In this document: positions 16,901 to 25,700 of the stretch, piece after piece
How positions within the stretch are numbered: the stretch's first letter is position 1
Layout: the number at the start of each line of letters is the position of its first letter
From: DASSKW01 sp035690065
GTDB taxonomy: Bacteria; Pseudomonadota; Gammaproteobacteria; Natronospirales; REEB76
NCBI GenBank assembly: GCA_035690065.1
Contig: DASSKW010000095.1
Location: forward strand, 1 to 52,680
Length of the DNA stretch: 52,680 nt
Reading direction: 5' to 3'
Made by a program: the position numbers and the translations under genes
Notes under the pieces: model-generated
Told to the model about the DNA's origin: nothing
Databases searched by the model: none
What the model saw: the letters and a program-made list of their open reading frames with translations, nothing else

Positions 16901-17870
16901 CTTGCGTCAAGGTGATATCGCGTCCATTTAATTTCCAACCTGCCGCAACCCGCATCCATTCGACATCGCCAGCAAGCGTCGCGAAACCATGTACAGAACC
17001 CCCGGCAGGCAGTAAATCACGGCCTTTGATGCCGGTCTTGAATTGCTTCAGCGTGGCGCCATTTCCCGCCACTTCGGCGCGCAGATCGAGGATGCCATCC
17101 ACAAAACGGTGCTGGTATTGCGGCCAATATGACAGCAGTATCGGTACTTCCAATCCTGTACCGTCGATACTCGCGTGCCACTGCCAGGATTCCGGATGCA
17201 GGCCTGCGCCTGTCACCTCGGCATCGAACTGCAGGCTATTGCCGAAGGCGGGTGGTAATTGCAGCTTGCCGGAGATACGGTGATCGTCAGCGGCATTATC
17301 GAGTTTGATGTTTACCCTGGTAAAGACAAACGGAGTGGCGCGCCGACGTCTATCCAGCAGCGTGATACTGCCTTCGCGCACCATGATCTCGGCGCGCTGC
17401 TGGAAGGCATCATTCAACCCGCTGCGCCAATCGACCTGCCGTTCCCCGGCGCTATTCTCGCCGGAGCCCTGCAGGTTGTAGCGACCCGCGGAATCGCGGA
17501 TCACGCTTATTTGCGGTTCGACCAGGATGATGCGGCTGGGAGTCGAGAAGCTGCCGTGCAAGACTGCTTGCAGTGTCAGCCCCAGACGGATCTCGCGGGC
17601 AGTGATGATGACGTGCTTGCCATCGTGGGAATAAAGCTTGACATCGTTCAGCGTAACCTCGGGACCGTACCAGTCCCAGCGCGCGCCCATGCCGGCGATG
17701 CTCACCGGCCGGTCCAATACGCGCGCCGCCCATTGTTCGACGTCGGCGCGATAACTCGGCACCAGAGGCGCCAGCAGACGGAATATCCCGATTACAGTCG
17801 CGAGCGCGATCACCACCGCAGCAAATGCCGCAGCAAAACCTTTCCATAACCGGCGTTGCCAGGTCTTCAT
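13965..17870 (-). CDS. yhdP: YhdP-family AsmA-like phospholipid transport protein
   Basis: A giant envelope protein of 1301 residues, within the usual size for YhdP. It has a single N-terminal membrane anchor (about residues 10-35) followed by a long periplasmic beta-groove region of repeated strands, then the C-terminal AsmA-like/DUF3971 part (SINALPRRLLLNFSDVFGKG; GRIGLAKQDFDEAL). YhdP, TamB and YdbH form the bridge-like proteins thought to carry phospholipids from inner to outer membrane. The C-terminal tail is rich in Lys, Pro, Ala and Gln. It lies 15 bases after rng and overlaps the following small exported gene, a conserved rng-yhdP arrangement. Confidence 0.92.
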   Translation of the reverse strand: MKTWQRRLWKGFAAAFAAVVIALATVIGIFRLLAPLVPSYRADVEQWAARVLDRPVSIAGMGARWDWYGPEVTLNDVKLYSHDGKHVIITAREIRLGLTLQAVLHGSFSTPSRIILVEPQISVIRDSAGRYNLQGSGENSAGERQVDWRSGLNDAFQQRAEIMVREGSITLLDRRRRATPFVFTRVNIKLDNAADDHRISGKLQLPPAFGNSLQFDAEVTGAGLHPESWQWHASIDGTGLEVPILLSYWPQYQHRFVDGILDLRAEVAGNGATLKQFKTGIKGRDLLPAGGSVHGFATLAGDVEWMRVAAGWKLNGRDITLTQAGVTWPTSNFNLAYDADTQGDVWQGDASFLRLQDIDTLISWLPPILLDRLQRLQRVAPQGDVSKFAFAARWQGNKLDTWSVRGQFQDLGAQADAGIPGFTGMDGELALDQTGGSLTLATRNGSVTFPQLFRGPLYAGTLDAGFSFTHDSTGWRIASDDIEIKNQDGSARARGSFLFPADGSSPRLDLDATVANVDARNKSAYFPVGIMPKEVVDWLDTAIVRGQVPEGSLSVHGKLADFPYDKGQGLFDIRFHLVHGVLDYADGWPRLQNLDADVEFRNQGLSAVVRGGNILGDDITGARAGFADLREGVLRVDGGARGSAQASLDFLRRGPLKERFGSYLDTVNVSGRSDVSLHLVLPVDRLADFKLDGMAQLGDVAVSVQDAPAWALTKLHGAVHFTGTGISADGVQGMLLGAPVVIDVYPGGKGDGDTSLFKALGSADGTALVAAFGLPVKDALQGHADWTVHGRIPNDPAAGTAGLSLRLDSSLKGLAINLPLPFTKPADTSAPLAATLQIQDGDKLEFGWQYAQRAAARLQFVSQANRWQFDRGTVEAGSGETTLPSTAGLTLSGKLDEFDTAAWLSYTGTDGRDDGIDMPQLPPYLQHVDMSVEHFSGFGQSINGLHLLLDRGQDAWHIKLASAAIGGHISLPFAVDAQHPIIADMDHVMIEHKAVTTPDTASITQPAYDPRRIPALRFSSKLLQFSGVSLTQVHAVLTPRPDGINLADFAVDGRAFKTEANGSWTLQPDGTQHSHLSGNITSTDIEKTLKAFGYAPGITGDKASLEADIDWKGGPFDNIVQSLDGKLHIKLTNGQLLEVQPGAGRVFGLLSINALPRRLLLNFSDVFGKGFAYDSIEGNFTLQDGDAYTRDLTISGPAAKIHMIGRIGLAKQDFDEALIVDASVGPTLPIIGALAGGVGVGAVVWLLTEVFKKPLTAVGEVRYHLTGPWDNPKLEKVAESPNKKMKAPAAQSASQPQAAQP

Positions 17871-17885
17871 CCCAACTGTCCCTGC

Positions 17886-19355
17886 CTACATGGGAACAAC
17901 ATCGAACTGTTCCTGCGTATATAGCGCTTCGGTCTGTAGCCGGATCGGTTTGCCGATCTGCGTCTCCAGTTCCGCCATCCCGGCAGACTCTTCGTCCAAT
18001 AACAGATCGACTACAGCCGGTGAGGCCAACACCCGCAACTCCTGGACATTGAACTGACGCGTGACCCGCACGATCTCGCGAAAGATGTCGTAACAGACCG
18101 TCTCGGGCGCCTTCAGCGAACCGCGTCCCTGACAGGTTGGACAAGGCATGCATAGCACATGTTCAAGACTCTCGCGGGTCCGCTTGCGCGTCATCTCTAC
18201 CAGCCCCAGAGCGGAGACTTCACTCACCTGGGTCTTGGCATGATCCTTGGCCAGAGCCTGCTCCAGCGCCTGTAACACCAGTTGCTTGTGTTCATCCTGA
18301 TGCATGTCGATGAAGTCGATGATGATGATGCCACCCAGATTACGCAACCGGAGCTGGCGTGCGATCGCCTGGGTCGCTTCCAGGTTGGTCTTGAGGATGG
18401 TCTCTTCGAGATTGCGGTGTCCTACATACGCGCCGGTATTCACGTCGATGGTGGTCATCGCCTCGGTCTGGTCCAGGATCAGATAACCACCCGACTTGAG
18501 TTGCACCTTGCGTTCCAGCGCTTTCTGTATCTCATCTTCGATACCGTACAACTCGAAGATGGAACGCGCGCCCGTGTATTGTTCGATACGCGGCGCCATC
18601 GCGGGTATGAACTTCTCGGCGAACAGGCGGATACGGGCGTGGGCCTCGGCGGAATCCACCTGCACCTGTTCCACTTCGGTGCCAAACAGGTCGCGCAGGA
18701 TACGGACCGCGAGCGGCAGATCCTCATGCACCAGTTCACCGGGCTTTGCCTCTGCAGCATGCGTGTCGATCGCTTCCCAGAGCCGGTTCAGGAACAGCAT
18801 GTCGGCACGCAAGGCTTCCGGTTGTGCGCCTTCGCCGGCGGTCCGCACGATGTAACCCCCCGCCGCCACCGACGGCGCGAACGCAGTCAACAACTCACGT
18901 AACCGTTCGCGCTCTGCTTCATCTTCGATACGCGTGGACAAGCCAATATTCTTTCCGGCTGGCAGGTACACCAGATAGCGTGACGGGATACTGATGTGTG
19001 TGGTCAGACGCGCGCCCTTGCTGCCAAGCGGATCTTTCAGGACCTGCACCAGGATTTCCTGCCCTTCGTGCAACAGTTCACGGATATCCACCGGCTCCGC
19101 ATGCTCGTCCTCATGATCGGCATAGGCGACCTTGGCGATATCGCTGGCGTGCAGAAACGCAGTCCGCTCCAGTCCCGCATCGATGAAGGCGGCCTGCATG
19201 CCGGGCAACACCCGCGACACCTTGCCTTTGTAGATATTACCGACCAGACCCCGACGTCGCGTGCGCTCGATATAGAGCTCCTGCAACACACCGTTTTCCA
19301 GCAGCGCCACCCGCGTCTCGCGCGGCGTGACGTTAATCAGGATTTCATCACTCAT
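17886..19355 (-). CDS. rng: Ribonuclease G
   Basis: An endoribonuclease of the RNase E/G family, 489 residues, which trims the 5' end of 16S rRNA and some mRNAs. The N-terminal S1-like domain (GNIYKGKVSRVLPGMQAAFIDAG) is followed by the catalytic core with aspartates in TTIDVNTGAYVG (near residue 300) and IIIDFIDMHQDEH (near 345). The zinc-link CPTCQGRG that joins subunits is near residue 405. The long RNase E C-terminal scaffold is absent, which distinguishes it as RNase G. It is downstream of maf in the conserved maf-rng-yhdP order. Confidence 0.96.
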   Translation of the reverse strand: MSDEILINVTPRETRVALLENGVLQELYIERTRRRGLVGNIYKGKVSRVLPGMQAAFIDAGLERTAFLHASDIAKVAYADHEDEHAEPVDIRELLHEGQEILVQVLKDPLGSKGARLTTHISIPSRYLVYLPAGKNIGLSTRIEDEAERERLRELLTAFAPSVAAGGYIVRTAGEGAQPEALRADMLFLNRLWEAIDTHAAEAKPGELVHEDLPLAVRILRDLFGTEVEQVQVDSAEAHARIRLFAEKFIPAMAPRIEQYTGARSIFELYGIEDEIQKALERKVQLKSGGYLILDQTEAMTTIDVNTGAYVGHRNLEETILKTNLEATQAIARQLRLRNLGGIIIIDFIDMHQDEHKQLVLQALEQALAKDHAKTQVSEVSALGLVEMTRKRTRESLEHVLCMPCPTCQGRGSLKAPETVCYDIFREIVRVTRQFNVQELRVLASPAVVDLLLDEESAGMAELETQIGKPIRLQTEALYTQEQFDVVPM

Positions 19356-19377
19356 GTGTCAGTTTCGAACCTAAGGG

Positions 19378-19431
19378 GTGAGGAGTAAGGAGTGGCAACA
19401 GATGCGACACTCCACACTCCTGACACCTCAC
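19378..19431. repeat. Long hairpin between maf and rng
   Basis: A 17-base arm GTGAGGAGTAAGGAGTG (19378-19394) pairs with its near complement at 19415-19431 (two mismatches) around a 20-base loop. It occupies most of the 90-base maf-rng gap and could limit read-through from the upstream genes or protect the maf message 3' end. No T-tract follows on either side. Confidence 0.6.
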
Positions 19432-19445
19432 GCTCTGAACATCAC

Positions 19446-20042
19446 TCAAACCTGCTTCATCATTATCTCCAGTCCTGCCTGACGCAGAAGTTCCGCGGTC
19501 TCAAACAACGGCAATCCCATGACGCCGGAATAACTGCCGACAAGACCCGTGATGAACACTGCACCGAGCCCCTGGATAGCATAACCGCCGGCCTTGTCAG
19601 CCGGTTCACCCGTATCCCAGTATGCCTCGGCCTCGGCTGGTGCGAGGTCGCGAAACCTCACCTCGCTGGTACTGAGTGCCTCCAACAAACCATCCGCTGT
19701 CCACAGTGCAACGGCCGACAATACCTGATGACTGCGCCCGGCAAGCCGTGCCAGCATCGCCAGCCCCTCCCCACGATCATGCGGTTTGCCAAGGATCCTG
19801 TTGCCCACCACCACTGACGTATCGGCGGCCAGTAACGGCGCTGGCGGCGACCCGCCGAATGTTCGCACTGCAGCCATGGCCTTATCATGCGCCACACGTC
19901 GCACATAGTGTTCCGGGGATTCAGCAGGTCGGACATTTTCATCTACCGGTGCAGTCACGATCTCGAAATCCAGTCCCAACTGCCGCAACAATTCTGCGCG
20001 GCGCGGCGATTGGGATGCGAGATAGATGAAACTGTTTTTCAA
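19446..20042 (-). CDS. Maf-family nucleotide pyrophosphatase
   Basis: A 198-residue nucleoside-triphosphate pyrophosphatase of the Maf/YhdE family, which hydrolyses dTTP/UTP or modified nucleotides and has been linked to division arrest. Motifs seen are LASQSPRRAELL at the N-terminus, AADTSVVV with the catalytic aspartate around residue 72, ILGKP, and GYAIQGLGAVFI. The only reasonable start is a TTG at 20042, preceded by GGAG nine bases upstream; there is no ATG near the SQSPRR motif. It lies 19 bases after rlmH in the nadD-rsfS-rlmH-maf-rng string. Confidence 0.92.
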   Translation of the reverse strand: MKNSFIYLASQSPRRAELLRQLGLDFEIVTAPVDENVRPAESPEHYVRRVAHDKAMAAVRTFGGSPPAPLLAADTSVVVGNRILGKPHDRGEGLAMLARLAGRSHQVLSAVALWTADGLLEALSTSEVRFRDLAPAEAEAYWDTGEPADKAGGYAIQGLGAVFITGLVGSYSGVMGLPLFETAELLRQAGLEIMMKQV

Positions 20043-20061
20043 CGTCGCAAACTCCAGCTAT

Positions 20062-20532
20062 TCATGCGCGATGATATGGATGGTGTTTGAGGATCGACAA
20101 CGCCCGATACAACTGCTCGGCAACCACGACTCGCACCAGTCCATGCGGCAGCGTCAATGGCGAAAGTGACCATCGGGTCTCGGCACGTTCGGTACAGACA
20201 GGCGCCAATCCATCCGGGCCGCCGATCAATAACGCAAGATCACGGCCGTCCTGTAACCAGCGATCGAGTTTCTTGGCCAGCTCTTCGGTACTGAAAGCGC
20301 GCCCCTGTACCTCGAGCGCGATGACATGCGCGCGGCCCGGAATTGCCGCCATCATGCGCGTACCTTCTTCGGCGATGGCTTTCACGCTGTCGCCACTGCG
20401 CCGGCTGGCACCCAGCGGGATCTCTTTCAAGGTCAGCCGGCATTCCGGCGGCAGCCGTGCCGCATATTCGTCGAATCCCTGATTGATCCAACCCGGCAAA
20501 CGCGTACCGGCGGCCAGCAGGTGGATCTGCAT
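20062..20532 (-). CDS. rlmH: 23S rRNA (pseudouridine-1915-N3) methyltransferase RlmH
   Basis: A SPOUT-class methyltransferase of 156 residues that methylates pseudouridine 1915 in helix 69 of 23S rRNA on the assembled 70S ribosome. The SAM-binding trefoil knot is marked by LALLIGGPDGL around residue 105 and LSPLTLPHGLVRVVVAEQLYRA at the C-terminus; the last residues HPYHR are typical. I start at ATG 20532 (MQIHLLAAG), which gives the standard length, two bases after the rsfS stop. Confidence 0.96.
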   Translation of the reverse strand: MQIHLLAAGTRLPGWINQGFDEYAARLPPECRLTLKEIPLGASRRSGDSVKAIAEEGTRMMAAIPGRAHVIALEVQGRAFSTEELAKKLDRWLQDGRDLALLIGGPDGLAPVCTERAETRWSLSPLTLPHGLVRVVVAEQLYRALSILKHHPYHRA

Positions 20533-20534
20533 GT

Positions 20535-20909
20535 TCAGCGCCGTTTGCGGGCTGCGGTCGAAGGTGCTGCAGTCTCCGCGGCAGACTCCTGCATGCTCCA
20601 GAGTTTTTCCAGATTGTAGAAATCGCGCACCTGCGGCCGCATCACATGCACGACGACGTCGCGCAGATCCACCAGCACCCATTCGCCTTCCTGTTCGCCT
20701 TCGACACCCATGGGCTTCACGCCCGCTTCCCGGGCCTTGTCGAGCACGCTGCTGGCCAGCGATTTGACATGGCGATCGGAATTCCCGCTTGCCACCACCA
20801 TGAAATCAGTAAGCGGTGTACTACCGCGGACGTCGAGCGCACGCACCTCCACGCCTTTCATGTCTTCGAGTGCCGCTACCACCAGATCGCGCAATTGTTC
20901 GGGAGTCAT
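20535..20909 (-). CDS. rsfS: Ribosomal silencing factor RsfS
   Basis: A protein of 124 residues of the RsfS/Iojap family, which binds L14 on the 50S subunit and blocks subunit joining in stationary phase or starvation. The conserved core is present: ALEDMKGVEVRALDVRG, DFMVVASGNSDRHVKSLA and GEWVLVDLRDVVVHVM. An ATG at 20945 would overlap nadD by 29 bases, whereas AGGTGA stands 7 bases before the ATG at 20909, so I use 20909. The C-terminal Ala/Arg-rich tail is variable in the family. Confidence 0.95.
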   Translation of the reverse strand: MTPEQLRDLVVAALEDMKGVEVRALDVRGSTPLTDFMVVASGNSDRHVKSLASSVLDKAREAGVKPMGVEGEQEGEWVLVDLRDVVVHVMRPQVRDFYNLEKLWSMQESAAETAAPSTAARKRR

Positions 20910-20916
20910 CCTGTGT

Positions 20917-21555
20917 TCACCTTTTTGCATAGCATTTCGATTCAATCAGTATGTCGCGCACCGCTGCCGGCACCAGATAACGCGGGTCGCGCCCGGCGGC
21001 GATGCAATCGCGTACCAGCGTGGCGGATATCTCCAGTTGCGTTACCGGTTGCAACAATACGCAGCCGGACTCAACGCGCGTCAACTCCGTCGCTGAAGCG
21101 CTCAAGCGCGGAGTCACCACTTCCCCCAGCACACCTTCGTTCCTGAAGGTCCAGCCGGGACGGTGCGCCACTACCACGTGCGCCAGTTCAAACAGGCGTT
21201 GCCATTGATGCCAGGCAGGAAACCCCAGAAACGCATCCATGCCGACGATCAATGACAACGCAGCGCCAGGATATTCCCGGCGCAGCTCCGCCAAGGTGTC
21301 GACTGTGTAGCACGGCTGGGTACGGGTGATCTCGCGTTCGTCCACATGAAAACGGGATTCATCTGCCAGTGCCGCCTTGAGCATCGCGAGGCGCAGAACG
21401 GCAGATGCCACCGGCATGTTCCGGTGGGGCGGCATGCCGGTCGGAATGAAACGGACCTGATCCAGGGAAAGCGCATCGAGTATCTCCAGCGCGGGCCGCA
21501 AATGACCCAGATGAACCGGATCGAAGGTCCCGCCGAAGATGCCGATTCTTCTCAT
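20917..21555 (-). CDS. nadD: Nicotinate-nucleotide adenylyltransferase NadD
   Basis: NadD joins nicotinate mononucleotide and ATP to give deamido-NAD in NAD synthesis. It has 212 residues. The T/HxGH nucleotidyltransferase signature is GIFGGTFDPVHLGH at the N-terminus; PPHRN and the distal ISATLVRDCI (the ISSTxxR motif) near residue 180 complete the active site. It follows holA by 20 bases and precedes rsfS by 7, as in most gammaproteobacteria. Confidence 0.96.
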   Translation of the reverse strand: MRRIGIFGGTFDPVHLGHLRPALEILDALSLDQVRFIPTGMPPHRNMPVASAVLRLAMLKAALADESRFHVDEREITRTQPCYTVDTLAELRREYPGAALSLIVGMDAFLGFPAWHQWQRLFELAHVVVAHRPGWTFRNEGVLGEVVTPRLSASATELTRVESGCVLLQPVTQLEISATLVRDCIAAGRDPRYLVPAAVRDILIESKCYAKR

Positions 21556-21575
21556 GCCGTGTGGTGCTGTTCCTG

Positions 21576-22586
21576 CTAATTCGGGCTGGGCAAATGCAGG
21601 CCTGCCAGGCTGCCGACCAAGTTTAACAGTTCGTCCCAGGGCTGCCCCCGGGCCTGACCTTTCGTGACGCGATCCACCCGCGCGGCACGGGCCAGGAGGC
21701 GCTGCCAGTCACGGGCCTTGCCACGTTTAAGGGCTTGCTGAAACAGTGGTCGACGTTGCTGCCAGACCCGGCCCAGTACCTGCTGCGCAGGGGTGCCGGC
21801 TTCGATCTGCCAGGCCAGGTTGGCCAGTTCGCGGAGTGTGTAGGTCAGCGCACCGATGATCATGGGCGGCTCGGTGCCTTCCTGCCTTAAGCCGTCGAGA
21901 ATCCTGATGGTCCTGGCCCGGTCACCCGCCAGCGCCGCATCCACCAACTTGAAGGCATCGAAACGGGCGCTATCGGCAGTCGCTTCACGCACCGCCTCCG
22001 CATCCACAGGCCCGGGCCCGCGCAATAACAGCAGTTTCTCGACTTCCTGCACCGCAGCCAGCAGATTGCCCTCGACCCGCTCGGCCAGGAGCGTCACCGC
22101 ATCGGCATCGGGGACCAGGCCGCGGCTGCGCAGGCGCCGCTCCAGCCAGGCCGGTAATTGGCGGGCATCCACCGGCCACACCTGGATCATCACCCCGGCC
22201 TGTTCCAGCGCCGTCACCCAGGCACCCCCGCCGCGTTCCAATTTGCCGCAGGTGACCAGCAGGATGGTGTCGGGAGCAGGATCAGCAGCAAAAGCCTTGA
22301 GTGCCTCGGCACCCTCATCGGCCGGTTTGGTGTTGCCGAGACGGACATCCAGCACCCGCCGGGAGGCGAACAGGGACAGGTTGGCGCTGGCGTTGCTGAG
22401 CAGATTCCAGTCGAAACCCCGTTCGGCTTCGAAGACTTCCCGCTCGGTATAACCCTGGGCGCGAGCCGCAGCCCGCACCGCATCGGCAGCTTCCTCACGC
22501 TGCAACGGCTCCTCGCCCGAGATCAGATAGATCGCAGCGAGATTGGCTTTGAGCTGGCCCGCGAGCCTTTCAGGCGCGAGCTTCAA
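21576..22586 (-). CDS. holA: DNA polymerase III delta subunit HolA
   Basis: The delta subunit of the clamp loader, 336 residues, which opens the beta clamp. The N-terminus KLAPERLAGQLKANLAAIYL and the GEEPLQREEAADAVR block match the family's start, and the helical collar is seen in the C-terminal third (APMIIGALTYTLRELANLAW-like region). The open frame extends upstream to 22691, but family length and alignment point to the TTG at 22586. That TTG overlaps the stop of a 40-codon frame as TTGA, so initiation may depend on coupling. The gene normally follows lptE directly; here a metal-efflux block lies between. Confidence 0.93.
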   Translation of the reverse strand: MKLAPERLAGQLKANLAAIYLISGEEPLQREEAADAVRAAARAQGYTEREVFEAERGFDWNLLSNASANLSLFASRRVLDVRLGNTKPADEGAEALKAFAADPAPDTILLVTCGKLERGGGAWVTALEQAGVMIQVWPVDARQLPAWLERRLRSRGLVPDADAVTLLAERVEGNLLAAVQEVEKLLLLRGPGPVDAEAVREATADSARFDAFKLVDAALAGDRARTIRILDGLRQEGTEPPMIIGALTYTLRELANLAWQIEAGTPAQQVLGRVWQQRRPLFQQALKRGKARDWQRLLARAARVDRVTKGQARGQPWDELLNLVGSLAGLHLPSPN

Positions 22587-22705
22587 ACAATTGATCCGGT
22601 ATACAGGTAACGCATGCCGCCCATGATAATGGCCGGCACCGCCAGGTACCACACACCCAGCACCCCGCTCGGCAGATAGGCCGCGGTGCACAGGGTCAGG
22701 CCCAT
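22583..22705 (-). CDS. Possible 40-residue membrane peptide coupled to holA
   Basis: A small frame begins at ATG 22705, eight bases after the efflux-pump gene stop, and ends in a TGA overlapping the holA TTG start. It would encode a hydrophobic peptide containing LPSGVLGVWYLAVPAI and GGMRYLYTG, enough for one membrane segment. The pattern faintly recalls the C-terminal end of UbiA/CyoE prenyltransferases, so it could be a remnant left at an insertion edge. It may instead be a translated leader that keeps ribosomes delivered to holA. Evidence is position and overlap only. Confidence 0.3.
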   Translation of the reverse strand: MGLTLCTAAYLPSGVLGVWYLAVPAIIMGGMRYLYTGSIV

Positions 22706-22712
22706 CCTCGGA

Positions 22713-25700
22713 TCAGACCTGCAGCCGGTCGCCCGGGCGCGCGACGAGGGCATACAACACCGGCATCAGGAACACACCGATGATCAGGCGCGTGATCATG
22801 CCGCTGACGATGACCAGCGCGAACGGTCGCTGTGAATCCGTACCCACGCCGGTGGCGATCGCTGCCGGCAGCAAACCGAGCGCTGCGACCAGGGCCGTCA
22901 TCATGATCGGCCGCAAGCGCAGGATCGCGGCTTCACTGATCGCCGTGCTGAGAGGCATCCCGTCGCGCCGCAGTTCGTTGACGCAGGAGATGTAAACCAC
23001 GCCCGTCAACACGGAGACTCCGAACAGGACGATGAATCCGATCCCGGATGATACCGAGAACGGCGTACCGGTAGCCCACAATGCGACGATGCCACCGACC
23101 GGTGCCGACAGCAGCACGCCCAGCACAGTGATGAACGGAAACTTGAAGTTGCCATACAGCACGAACAGCAAACCGAAGATCAGCATCACGGTCAACGGCA
23201 GAATCACATCGAGCTGCGCGCGTGAGGCTGTGTACTCCTTGTATTCGCCGCCCCAATCCATCCGGTAACCTTGTGGCAACTTGATCTGCTTCGCGACCTG
23301 CTGAATCGCGTCATTGACCGCGCCCGCGAGATCGCGCCCGGCCACCGAGAACTGCACGCCGATGTAGCGCGAGTTGTCCTCACGGTAGATGAACGAAGCC
23401 CCGTTCGCGACCTGGATATCTGCCAGATCCTTGAGCGGGATCTCCTGCCCGGTGGGAGTGGCCACGGGAATATTGCCTATCGCCTGCGGGTTGTCGCGAT
23501 ATCTGGATTGCAGACGCACGACCAGATCGAACTGTTTTTCACCCTGCACCACTTCGGTCGCCACATCGCCGCCGATGGCGGCCTTGATCAGGCCGTTGAT
23601 GTCAGAGACGTTCAAGCCGTAGCGGGCGATGCTGGCACGATTGATCCTGATCGCCAGATTGGGTTGCCCCAATTCGTGTACCAGGGTCACGTCGGTGATG
23701 CCGCGCACGTGTTGCAGAACCTGTTCGATGGCCTTGCCTTTCTTCTGCAAGGTCACCAGATCGGGGCCGAATATCTTGACTGCCAGTGCGCTCTTCAGGC
23801 CGGTCTCCGCCTCGTCCACTGCATCTTCGGCAGGTTGAGTGTAATTGAAGTTGATGCCGGGGAAGACCTGGAGTTTCCGGTCGATCGCATCGATCAATGC
23901 CTGTTTGTTGCGGTACTTGCCATCCCACTGCGAATAGGGTTTCAGGCCGACGAAAAATTCCACATTGAAGAAGCCGGTCGAATCGGTGCCGTCGTCGGGA
24001 CGACCGAGTTCCGAAGTGACTGTGGTAACGACCGGAAATGAGCGCAACACGTCACGGATCTGCGGCGTGATCTTCGCCGCTTCGTCATAAGAGATGGTGT
24101 ACGGCATGGTCGCGCGCACCCACAATGCCCCTTCGTCCAGATGCGGCATGAATTCGGCACCGATCCGCGGCACCAACAATAGTGAAAGCACCAGCAGGAC
24201 GGCCGAGACGGATGTCGTCCACCAAGGATGGCGAAGCACAAGCTCAAGCCAGCGAATGTACGCGGACTTGATCTTCTCGAAGATGACGTTGCGCCGCTCG
24301 CGCACGCCCTTGCGCATGAACAGCGCACACAGCACTGGTAGCAGGGTCAGGGTCACGATCAGCGAGCCGATCAGCGCGAAGATCATGGTATCGGCCATCG
24401 GTTTGAACAGCGTGCCGGAAGGGCCAGTCAATACATAGATCGTCAGGAAGCTCGCGACGATTACCGCGACTGCGTAAACCAGCGGGCGATCGACTTCCGA
24501 AGCCGCCTTCTGGATGACCGCCTTGATATCGATCGGCTCGCCGCGTTGTACAGCCAGCTCACGGAAGATGTTCTCGACCATGAAGATCGCACCGTCCACG
24601 AGGATGCCAAAATCCACGGCTCCTATGGAAAGCAGATTGGCCGAAGCGTTCTTCATATTCAGACAGAAGAATGCGAACAGCAGCGCCAGCGGGATGGTGA
24701 CAGCGACGATCAGGCCGGCGCGGATGTCGTACAGGAAGAAGACCAGCACAGCGATCACCAGCACCATGCCCAGCAACAGGTTGTGCTCCACCACCTGCGT
24801 GGTTTCTGCAATCATGTCACTCAGGTCGTAGAAGGCATGGATCCGGATATCCTTGGGCAGCACTCCATCATTCAGCTCCCTGGTCTTGGCTTCGACCCGC
24901 TTGAGCACGTCCTGGGTCTTTTCCCCAGTACGCATCAGAATCACGCCTTCCACGGCATCATTCTGACTCATATACCCGAATTCACCGAGACGTGGAGCGA
25001 TACCGATCTTCACGCTACCGACATTCCTGACCAGGATCGGGGTGCCATCGTGCACCGCCAGGACTACATCACCGATGTCCTCGATCGTCGTGAGCCGCCC
25101 CAGCCCGCGCACGTAGAAGAACTGTCCACCCTGCGAATAGAAACCACCGCCGGAGTTTCCGTTGTTGGCCGCCAGCGCGGCCTCCACCTGCGCTACTGTC
25201 AGGCCGAGCGCGGCGATCCTGACAGGATCCAGCAACACCTGATACTGCATGTCGCCGCCACCGAAGGCCGAGTCGTCGGCTACGCCGGAGAGAGACCGAT
25301 ATTGCGGCGCGATGACCCAGTCCTCCCAGGTCTTGAGTTCCATCGGTGAACGGTCGGTACTTTGCAACACGTAGCGATAGATGAGACCCGATGGCGAAGA
25401 CAGCGGCGACACCGATGGCGTCACCCCGTCGGGTAAATCGATCGAACTCAAACGATTGAACACGCGCTGGCGCGCGAAGTAGTTGTCGGTACCATCCCGG
25501 AACGTCATGGTGACATCCGAGAGCCCGTACAACGAGATCGACCGGTTGCTGACCAGTTTTGGAATACCGCTCATCCCCAGCTCCACCGGAACCGTGATCA
25601 GCCGTTCCACTTCTTCGGCGGAATGCCCTGGCCACTGCGTGACGACTTCCACCATCGGTGGCGAAAGATCGGGGTAAGCATCCATCGGCAGGTGCTTCAG

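Noticed and set aside
15675..16931. 418-codon plus-strand open frame opposite yhdP
   Set aside because: Antisense frame with no ribosome site or family motif; yhdP is clearly the coding strand.
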